A stretch of DNA of 64,000 bases, from assembly GCF_019279795.1 (NCBI RefSeq), contig NC_056731.1, positions 860,551,999-860,615,998 of the forward strand, read 5' to 3'. Each line of letters begins with the position of its first letter. Position 1 is the first letter of the stretch. Of this stretch, positions 55,690 to 64,000 are shown in pieces. The translations under genes were made by a program, and so were the position numbers. The notes under the pieces were generated by a model that was not told where the DNA came from, searched no databases, and saw nothing but the letters and a program-made list of their open reading frames with translations. This DNA comes from Protopterus annectens (taxonomy: Eukaryota; Chordata; Ceratodontiformes; Protopteridae).

Positions 55690-55970
55690 CACAGAGGATG
55701 TCTCTCATTTCCACTCTGGTCGTTGCCTTCAAACAGCCCTGCCCCTCCCCCACAGCACATTCTTATTCTCCCTGGTTGCCACCAGTGAAATTGCAGTACC
55801 GTTTGTACCTCCAACTGCATACAGCCCCCCCCCCCCCCCGCAGAGGTGATTGGGCTATGCCCTGTCCCACCTTCCTCCTCTGCCAGGCTCCTCCAGTGCT
55901 GGGGGCACTAATAAAACACCAATTGCCTGGGTAACAGTCAACGTTTAATCTCTGTGTACCATGGAACCAG
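55690..55970. repeat. candidate dispersed repeat (SINE-like), second copy
   Basis: GC-richer than its surroundings, with a C-run of about 17 at 55,826. The part after the C-run resembles the one at 14,600-14,740. Family not recognised. Confidence 0.35.
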
Positions 55971-57754
55971 GCTATGAGTCAGTATTAATTGGTGACTCAC
56001 CAAACAATCCTTCTTGTAAGTTGATTGGTCTGAATGGCAACTGTTGACACAATGCTTTGCCTCTTGTTTTTATTTACTGATTTAAATGTGCCATACCACA
56101 ATGAGGAGACATGTTTAGCTGGTATAAAGTTAAAGTAGTGTTACTGCCTGACTGTAGTGACAGGGAACCAGTTGGTATTTGCTAGTTTACTGAGTAAGTA
56201 GGAATTATTTTATATGAAAAGGAAGAGGCAGTGAATATTTTTGCCTGGCTATGGTCTAAATTTAGAAGTGAAAGTGACAGTAATTTCATAAGGGTCACTT
56301 AGCAGTAGGGGTAGTACAACAGTATTTGCTAATATCCAGTATATGACAACATCATTTCTGAATAATGAGGTTCTCTACATGGAAGATTTACCTTTTAGGG
56401 ATTTGGGGCAGTAGTTTCAGCTCTGTTTCACCGTATTAATGCTTTTCTAAGTGGAAGTGCTTTATATATATTGCACAAAGTGTGTTGGAGCTTTTTGTGA
56501 GTGTATATGGATATTTGTTCATACTAGCAGGCTGATTTTATTTTTAAGAAGGTAAAATGTTGCATTTAGAAATCCCATCACTGTGTATGGACACCTGTTT
56601 GTGAAGTAACTTTGAACAACCTCCACCTCCATCCCACTGCTGATTATGTTGGATTTGTTGCTACCCTGTCACTTAGCAGCCTTCTGATTTTGGTTAGGCA
56701 TTTGAAAAAGACCAGACAGAAGTGTTACACTTACCAATTAAAAGCAGTTGTTCCTGTGTGAGTGTCATATTCAACAATACAGAATTAAACATGTAAACAT
56801 TGCTTATTAGGAGATTTGATGGGTTGCTGTTTGCTGTATGTTACAAGCCCTGATCTTGCTTGTTTCCTCCATTTCAGATTTTCTGTTTGGTCTAAGTCAG
56901 TATAAATTGCTGCTTAATGACTCAAGACAGAAGCATTTTTACAAGTTATACAGAAGAGATAGCAACGATTTTTGCTGACTTACTACACTGAAGAAAAGAA
57001 GTACTCTTAAGAGTAAATATAGTGGTGACTATTTTTAGCAAGTACTGGCAGAGTGACACCACACATATGGTAGAAATGTCGAAAAATGCTTCTCGACTAC
57101 TGTAGTATATCTGGAATAGGTTGTACCTCATCTCAGTTCCTGTTATGTCTTATGTGTAGAAAACTGTGAATAAACAGTACAAGGAGACACCCCTATTTGT
57201 AGTAAAATAAATAGTTCCTGTTCCTGGATCTTCTCAAAGTGAAACTACAGCTTTCAGTTGTCTTCCTGATGCTGCTACTGAGAAAAATATAGCTTCTGAC
57301 CTTTGTTCTACTTTGCAGGAGATGCTGAAGTTTGCATGTATGAGGACCCTTGGTTGTATATAAATGTTTCTTCCCAAAGTGTTTGAAAATACGTAGTAAT
57401 AAAAAAACACTAAAGGCCAGAGGTGACGGTGGATTAATCTTTATATTTAAACAGAGGTTAACTGTGTAGTTTGTTCATACTGTGCTCATGCTAAAATTAA
57501 CCTACTTTATTCTTTATTTGAAGTGGAATTTGTAAATGTGTGCCCTAGGCATGTTAGCAGTGGTTCAGTTTGCTAGCAGTGTTTGGCAGGTTATTTGAGT
57601 GTTATTTGCCAAAATGTAGTTTTCAGCATATAACAATGATTTTGCCTTTGAAAGCCTTATATAAATCTTGATAAAAACACAAGTTTATGCAGACCTTTTC
57701 ATTCACCTTCTAAAGAGGTAATACAGTGAAGTGGTCTGTTAATAATTTGTAATT
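55971..57754. other. unassigned DNA
   Basis: Nothing recognised in about 1.8 kb. Confidence 0.5.
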
Positions 57755-57962
57755 TATTTATTGACATTCTTTTACCGGCACAGTCCGACTGGGTAAGTAC
57801 CCATTTTCAGCAGAGGCCAGGGGAATAAAGTTCCGAAGTATTAACAAAAACATTTTAAGAACAATGATTTTGCAGTCTTCAAAAATAATAACAAAATATG
57901 CAGTTTAAATAATTATACCATATTAGACATAATGTAAATACATTGGTTAAGAATAGATACAA

Positions 57963-58125
57963 CTTATAAGGAAATTCATCCCAGGGATCACTTCTGTGGC
58001 TGTGCTCAACAGGGGCACAGGAAAATAATTTTCTTGGGTGGCGAAAGCCAGGGTACATTTTTTGGCTAGGCTTATACAGGCCCTAGGGCCAATAGCCTAG
58101 TACCTACCTACGAACCTATGACAAT
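57963..58125 (+). repeat. family D LINE 3' tail inside L2 copy B
   Basis: Matches 32,042-32,170: GGGATCACTTCTGTGGCTGT, then GGCTAGGCTTATACAGGCC and CCTAGTACCTACCTACGAAC. It is inserted in the opposite orientation to its L2 host. Confidence 0.85.
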
Positions 58126-58975
58126 AATTTAATCTTTAGAGAAATTTTAGCCAATTTAGAGAAGTTAAAGGTAAGTTAATGTAATACAAATGGTAATTTC
58201 AATATGAAGTGAGAGAAAAACAGGGTTATGGCACATGTAGATAGAGAGTCAGGGGAGAGAAATTTACTTAAGTAAGGAAATGAGTGAAGAAGGGAGAATA
58301 AGGAGGTGTAAGGTATGAATAAGTACTTGCTCAGATTTAGAGATATAGTTTATCCTGGGAGTGATCAAGAACAGAGACAGATTTTGGCTAGGAAATCTTT
58401 CAGAATGGTTGTAAAGGATGTAAGGGAGAGTATTGACCTCATGTACAGATAAAGAGTTCCAGGCCTTAGGAAAGTGGTATGAGTACACACCATGCCCATC
58501 TGATTTGATAGGTTATATGTGGTATTTAGTGCTGGAGAAGCAGATGGATGCTGGATAATTTTATAGGTAGTAAGAAGATGTGTGTATGTTAGTTGATGGG
58601 GTAATTCTAATCAACTTAGGCTTTTTAGTGCTATCCTAGTGGGTGGGTGGGTCCTAAAAGGGGTATTTGCTGCAAATTTAGACACTTTGTTACATCATTG
58701 TTCAAGTTTTTAATTTTATGATGCATGGAGGTTAGTAAGTTTTGGAGTATTGTAAAGTAGTGAGGGGAGGAGATAGGTAGTGGCAAGTATAGTTTTAGTT
58801 GTGTTGGTGATAAGGCTTTTGCCTTCTTAAAGCATCTATAGTTTTTGGTGAGTTTTTTTATAATTGATTTTGTATATGCAGGTTAAATTTAAGATTATTA
58901 TCTACTATCATGAGAGAAATTATTTCAATGCTTGTATTATTTCATGAGAGAGGGATTGGGGAAAAACGTAGTAGT

Positions 58976-59003
58976 TTGATTTTTTTTTTTTTGGGGGGGG
59001 GGG
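58976..59003. repeat. T-run joined to G-run
   Basis: About 12 T's then 12 G's at 58,980-59,003, inside L2 copy B coding remains. Homopolymer growth has destroyed the frame there. Confidence 0.9.
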
Positions 59004-59957
59004 GCGAGCATGAGCTGTGAGTTACAAAGCCATGTTTAAGTGAATGTTAAAACTTCCTGAGTAATTTTATTGAGATGTGCCAGGTTGTCAGGTGTACATA
59101 TGAGTGTGGAATCATTTGCGAATTGTGTTAGGGAGGCTTATTGTGTGGATGTGTGGAGGCTATTAGTGAGAATATTAAAGTGGAGTGGACCAAAGATAGA
59201 GCCTTGTGGAGCACCGTTTGTGATTGGGAGGTATGGAGAGTGGGTGAAGTGCCATTTTACTGACTGATACCTATTCTACAGGTTGGTTTTGAACCATAGA
59301 AGTGTGGGCTGAGATGGACCTAGTAGGTACATTTGAAGTAGAAGTTTGCTGTGACAAACTGAAACAAGGAGTTAACTCTAGATGTACTTATAGTATATAT
59401 AAAGGTTAGAAGTGCAGTGTTAATACTATGGAAAAGATGGAAGCCATGTTGTGTGGGAGATAGGAGTTCTTTGTCTAAGAGATAGTTTAGCAATTGTTTT
59501 TGAATATGTTTTTCAAGTATTTTGCAGAGGGAGCTAAGCTTGCTATAGGTCTAAAGTTGGTAAACACTATTGAATTTTCTCCTATGTGTAGAGGGATAAT
59601 GTGAAATATTTTTCCAGAGAGAAGGAATGTGAGATTCATGGATTGACATATTTGTAAGGATTGAGACAGGACAGGAAATGATATTGGCTGCTATTTTAAG
59701 TTTTATATAGTATGTGGGCACAGGTCTGAAGGTGAAAGTAAATGTGGTGCTATGCGACTGTTGGGTAGGGTTGGGATTGGATGTTGGGGAATCCTTGGTT
59801 AGGGATGCAATACTATCTATAAAATAAAACTTGAATTATGTTGCAGTTTTGAATGGTGAGTTATTGGTAAAGGGGTTAGGGTTGATTTTTTTAGCTGGGA
59901 TGTAAGATTTCTTTAATGGCTGACCAGAAATGTTTAGGGTAGTGTGATGTCTGGTTG

Positions 59958-60095
59958 TATAGACTGGGATGGCATAATAGTCAAAGTGTTTACCTCACAC
60001 ACAAGAGGTACAGGGTTTGATTCGCACCAAGGAAAATCGGCTAGGCTTACAATGGCAGCTAGCCTAGTGCTTACCAATGAATCTATGAAACTGTT
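59958..60095 (+). mobile_element. tRNA-derived SINE with family D tail
   Basis: The head has TGGCATAATAGTC (A-box region, 59,970-59,982) and GGGTTTGATTC (B box, 60,013-60,023), about 31 bases apart as in a tRNA. Directly after the head comes GGCTAGGCTTACAATGGC and the family D ending TAGTGCTTACCAATGAATC, TATGAAA. It is about 138 bp in total. The shared tail shows that the family D LINE is its likely mobiliser. I know of no named family. Confidence 0.78.
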
Positions 60096-60915
60096 GTTCT
60101 GAAAGTAGTTATGGTATAGTTTTATTTATTTATTAATTTATTTATTTCATTTACATTTGTTTACCGGGTAGTGTCCAACTGGCCTGGTGGCCTATTTTCA
60201 GTGGAGATCCAGGGAGAAAAGCTCCACAGATAAACAATACAGAACAGAGTACAAGCAAAGAAAAATCTACATTACTACATCAACAGACTTCTGCATTACT
60301 ACATTAACTAAAAACATAAGAACATTTTTACGAGTATTGAAAATTTTTACAAACAAAAATTATTTATTAGTAATTTTCTTTATGGAAAACAGCTTTAAAA
60401 AGAGTATTTCTTTGAACAGGAAGATTATTTTTTTAACTGATATAAGCAGTGATCAGGCCTAGACTGTGAGGTATGCAACTTTATTAAGCAAGAAAAACAT
60501 TTTTGCTTATGAAAAAAATTATAGAAGAAAATAAAAGGGGAGAAAAGCAGACAATAGGAGCTGTATTAGAGGAAGATAGTATAGTAGAGGTATAAAAGAG
60601 CATAAGGTAAAGTAGTTATCCTGATGGAGAACAAGGGCAGAGCCAGTTGCTTTTTAGATGTTCCTTTAAACTGTTTTTAAATGATGATAAGCAAGGGGTG
60701 CATTGTAAGCTTTGGGAAGAGCATTCCAGGATTTAGCTATTTTGAGTAGAGGGAGTCGCCAAGGTAGTTATGTGACTGTGTTATTCTGATTAATGGCCTA
60801 TTGGATCTAAAGGGCCTATTCTTCACTTGTAGTTGGATTGCCAAGCAGCTCTGAGGATTGTGTGTGATTTTGTGTGCTAGGGTTAGTTGGTTTAAGGTTA
60901 ATAAGTTTGGGAGTT

Positions 60916-62007
60916 CTAGCCAGTTTTGTTGAAGAAGAGCAAAGCAATGGATGGTTTTATGGGGGTGGTCAGTAGCAAACTTTGTAATTTTATGATAACG
61001 GGAACTGAGGTTGTGCAGGTCTGTCTTACATAGGTTAGTAAAGATATGTTAACAGTAGAGAAGAGTAGATAGTAGTTGTGACTTAGTAGAGCAGTGGCAA
61101 GCCTGGCTTGGGATGTTAGGTATAGTTTGGCCGTGTAGAGGACTCCTAGTTTGGAGTTGACTTTTTTGATGGTTTGAGAGATGTGGATGTCAAATTTGAG
61201 ATGGTCAAATATTGTGATACCTAGGAGTTTGGCCTGGTTTGAAGGCTCAGTTTTGGTACCATTTGATGAGTGAATATAGAGGGATGGGCTGTTGGATTTG
61301 GTAGTTTTGTTAGAGAAGATTATTAATTTTGTCTTATTTGGATTTAGAATGAGTTGGTGGTTTGTTAAAAAAGATTCTACTTCTAGAAAAGCTTTTTGCA
61401 TTTTTTCTTTTAGTTCTTGTGGGGAAGGGGCGAAGCAGATAAGGAAAGTATCATCAGCATATTGTATTGTAGTTGCCAGTTGAGTAGCTGTATTAAGTTT
61501 ATTAGTAAATATGATAACTAGAAGGGGGCCAAGTATAGATCCTTGCTGTACCCCAGTGGTCACTAGTAGTAGAGGGGAGAGTTTGTTTTCCCATTTGGTA
61601 GCCTGTTGGCGGTTAGAGAGATAACTGAGAAACCAAGACAGGGCAGGTGAAATGAGTTTGTTTGTAGCAAGTATGTTTAGAAGTAGTTGGTGGAAGATGG
61701 TGTCAAAGGCTTTTGACATGTCTAGGAATATTGCAGATACTAGTTGTCCATTGTTCATTAGGTGGTGAGTGATATTGATGAAGGATAATAAGGCTGTGCT
61801 AGTACTATACTTGGGTCTAAAGCCATGCTGGGAATCTGATAGATGGTTGTTGGTGGTCAGGTGGTTTAGTAGTTGAAGATGAATGCATTTCTCAGGATTT
61901 TTGCTAAAGATGGGAAGATGGCTATGGGGCGGTAGCTTGTGATTTCTCTGGAGGGGCCACCCTTGTGGAGGGGGAATAATGTGAGCAATTTTCCATAGAA
62001 GGGGCAC
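60916..62007 (-). pseudogene. L2 reverse transcriptase, copy C (363-codon open frame)
   Basis: The longest L2 frame in the window. 'SQHGFRPKYSTSTALLSFIN', 'FLDMSKAFDTIFHQLLL', 'SWFLSYLSNRQQATKW', 'TTGVQQGSILGPLL' and an intact YADD at 61,450-61,461 are in order, followed by 'LNPNKTKLIIFS' and 'KLLGITIFDHLKFD'. The frame is shifted near its start (about 61,920-61,990), where 'YRPIAIF' is read in another frame, and near its end, so full-length translation is not possible. It would reverse-transcribe L2 RNA at the target. Confidence 0.85.
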
Positions 62008-62650
62008 ATATTGTTAGGATATAGAATGATTGATTAATATTGAGATAGGATATGCAATGGATGGGGCAGCAATTTTTAAGATTTTGTTCAGAAGTTGGTT
62101 GGAGACTGGGAAGCAAGGCTTTAGCTTCGTTAGTAGCTTTTTAATGTAGGAAGTTTGAATTGGTTTAAATGAAAAGGAGTTGGTAGTACTGGAGCATAGT
62201 GAGGGGAGGGAAAGGTGTAGTTGATTTTTGGTGTCAAGCAGGGAGGAGATACAGTTAATGAAATGTGAGTTGAATTGTGAGGCTATGGTTATGGTGGTAT
62301 TGGATGTGGAAGTTGGGGGGTGGGTTTACCAGGGTAGAGGAGGAGGTTTACTGTTTGCCAGAATTTTTGCGGTTTATGAAGAAACTTTTGTTGAGCAGTT
62401 TGGAAATAGTGCTTTTTATCACTGTTAATTTTTTTCTTAGTCTGGTTTCTTATTTGCTGATAAGTGGTGAGGTTGGATTTGTCTTTGGTTGACAGATATA
62501 GTGATTTGTCTCTATCTCTTTGTTTAATGAGTTATTTTGCCTCATGGGAAAGCCATGGTAGTTGCTCGGCTCTGGAGCATATTTGTCTGGTGGGGACTAG
62601 GCTATTTAGGATTTCAAGGAATTTTGTATTAAAGGATTCAAATGCAAGGT

Positions 62651-63256
62651 CTAGGTTTCGTTTTTTAATGGGGACCAATCACAGAGTTGAAGTAATAGGT
62701 TGAATAACTCTGGTGAGAAATGTTTCTTACTGTGGATGATTCTAAAAGGATTGTAAGTTTGTGTGCGGATTCTTTTTCTGAGTAGAGATGTGGGGGTTTG
62801 GTCGCTAATATTGATAGGAAGGCAGCCGCCTTGGTCATTTAGGTTTGGTTTGTTAGTTAATATCCGGTCCGGTAGTGACTCTGTTTTGGAGTGCTTGTCG
62901 GTGCGAGTGGGACAGTGTATAAGCTGGGAAAAATTGTACAGATTATTGAAGTTTGTAGGACAGTCTGAGGAGCAGGTGAGAAGGTTAAGATTAAAGTTGC
63001 CTACAATGATGGTTTCATGGTTGAAAGAGTGGGCAAACCATGAGAGGAGAAGTTCTATGTTGGGGAGGTTGTTAACAGGGGGCAGATGTACAGAAATGAT
63101 AATTATGGTTTTATGAAGATTTATTAGAAGGCGGGTGATGAGGATTTCAGACTTGGGGATGTCAGGGGGGTGCAGTTTTGTTTTTCTAGTTTTAGTGGGT
63201 CTTTGAACATGATAGCTACTCCACCACCTCTTTTGTTTGTTGTATCCCGTCTTCAT
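62651..63256 (-). pseudogene. L2 endonuclease, copy C
   Basis: A 201-codon frame. 'ITRLLINLHKTIIIISVHLP' and 'ETIIVGNFNLNLL' (GDFN with the Asp changed to Asn), 'IHCPTRTDKHSKT', then 'ISDQTPTSLLRKR' (the SDH-type motif with Gln for His). These are the C-terminal APE endonuclease motifs with two key residues altered. The N-terminal catalytic Glu region is missing. Confidence 0.78.
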
Positions 63257-63261
63257 TTATC

Positions 63262-63790
63262 TGCTTTTTAGTACAATTGCAGAGCATTCTGAAGTTTTCG
63301 AGATATTGTGGTGTTTTATAGTTTTGACATTCTCTGCATGCTTTTTTGTATCTATCTTGCATTAGCATTCTACTCCTTTTGGATAGTCAAATTGCATTAT
63401 TTGTTTTTAGTCTCTTCCTTTTTAGGAGGTACAAGGCTGTTTAGGATATTTCAGAAAGTTGTATTGAGTTAATTTACAGCATCATCTAAGGGGGGACATT
63501 TAAGATGTTCCATTTAATAGAGGATAGGGTAGTAATGAATATTTCTGGGTTAAGCTTGGACAGATTGCATTTCTTTATAAACATGCCGTTTAAGTGGATG
63601 TGTGAGATGTCTGGTTGCATAGATTGGGAGATGGTCACTGAGACAGGTGACACTACCTGTGGTGGTGAATTTGCTAGGGTGTGATACTAGAATCCATGTT
63701 AATAAGGAATTCTTGCAGTGAGAGTTCCATTGCATGATATACAATGTTGCCTATTTTTCAGAGCTGGATCATGACAAAATGGGTTCATAG
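63262..63790 (-). pseudogene. L2-type LINE fragment D (endonuclease end and linker)
   Basis: On the minus strand 'CLSDHLPIYATRHLTHPLKR' (63,655-63,590) carries an intact SDH motif. 'DDAVN.LNTTF.NILNSLVP' and a basic stretch follow, the linker between endonuclease and RT. The RT is absent. Copy C begins where this piece ends, so C either inserted here or replaced the rest. Confidence 0.72.
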
Positions 63791-64000
63791 ACATGGAAAT
63801 GGACACCCACCCCCCATCATTACAGTATCCCATTACTTATTTGTCTGTCCCTAATTACAAGACAAAAATGTTCAGACCTGTCAGTTTGCATACTATTGTC
63901 TTTTTTTGTTATAAAATATTAATTATTATTAATTAAGAATTATTAATAATACATGTTATGTAATGTTGTTATGTATTTAATTTAAAACTCTTCTGTAAGA
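63791..64000. other. unassigned AT-rich end of window
   Basis: Nothing recognised. Confidence 0.5.

Larger units (their letters stand above)
57755..59955 (-). mobile_element. L2-type LINE, copy B
   Basis: The tail at 57,755-57,840 matches the L2 tails of copies A and C. The C-terminal frame 58,488-58,264 has 'PKAWNSLSVHEVNTLP'. RT blocks near 59,090-59,300 read 'NGAPQGSIFGPLHFNIL' and FAND at 59,111-59,122 (expected FADD). The 5' end, near 59,955, lies in the endonuclease C-terminus (like 63,600-63,640 in the neighbouring fragment), just where a SINE begins. A family D tail (57,963-58,125) is inserted in the 3' UTR. Confidence 0.8.
60115..63258 (-). mobile_element. L2-type LINE, copy C (longest)
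   Basis: A tail of (AAAT)-type repeats at 60,115-60,150 and the shared L2 tail to 60,240 are followed by a 3' UTR, the RT ORF and the endonuclease up to about 63,258. It is about 3.1 kb and starts inside the endonuclease N-terminus ('KRGGGVAIMFK' near 63,200). It lies directly behind another L2 piece on the same strand. Confidence 0.85.

Overview
This window is repeat-rich, non-mammalian vertebrate DNA, and I found no host gene in it. The call rests on the mix of mobile elements: L2 and CR1-class LINEs, an RTE LINE with the tail common in fishes, Penelope-like elements with a GIY-YIG endonuclease, DIRS-type tyrosine-recombinase retrotransposons, and tRNA-derived SINEs of the DANA/HE1 type. 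Long (TA)n and (CA)n tracts run through it. A fish, lungfish or amphibian with a large genome would fit; the sequence alone does not decide between them. It could be an intron or intergenic DNA. I saw no CRISPR array, rRNA gene or canonical tRNA gene.

Layout. 1-665: 3' end of a CR1-like LINE (called family D here). 3.5-4.9 kb: decayed DIRS-type gag. 6.48-9.36 kb: nearly full-length RTE LINE on the minus strand. 11.47-11.74 kb: complete SINE with an 18-bp target-site duplication. 12.5-12.95 kb: family D 3' end, minus. 13.1-13.4 kb: symmetrical compound microsatellite. 14.9-16.1 kb: probable DIRS-type pol remnant. 18.4-19.5 kb: foldback element between (TA)n tracts. 19.27-22.18 kb: L2 LINE, minus. 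22.19-24.5 kb: Penelope-like element A, minus. 27.96-32.5 kb: CR1 copy apparently split by a foldback relative and a family D LINE. 33.1-33.4 kb: MITE-like element. 34.6-37.56 kb: two DIRS-type gag remnants, plus. 38.1-41.3 kb: Penelope-like elements B and C with a SINE inside. 41.4-44.1 kb: LINE tail, SINE, L1 3' end and L2 3' end. 47.91-53.46 kb: structurally complete DIRS element, minus. 53.6-55.6 kb: L2 remnant. 57.75-63.8 kb: a pile of L2 copies containing a family D tail and a SINE.

How the parts relate. The elements form dependency pairs. Short SINEs carry 3' tails that match LINEs in the same window (RTE, L2, family D), and this is how such SINEs borrow LINE machinery. One tRNA-derived head is joined to either the RTE tail or the L2 tail. 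The DIRS element keeps its whole terminal logic: inverted ends plus an internal complementary region that joins both extreme ends. Every coding region I can read is broken by stops, frameshifts, deletions or loss of a reverse-transcriptase catalytic residue, so nothing here looks able to move by itself. The strongest candidates for something less described are the foldback family (18,475-18,950 and a relative near 29.0-29.3 kb), the hammerhead-like motifs at two Penelope-like 3' ends, and a divergent second DIRS lineage.
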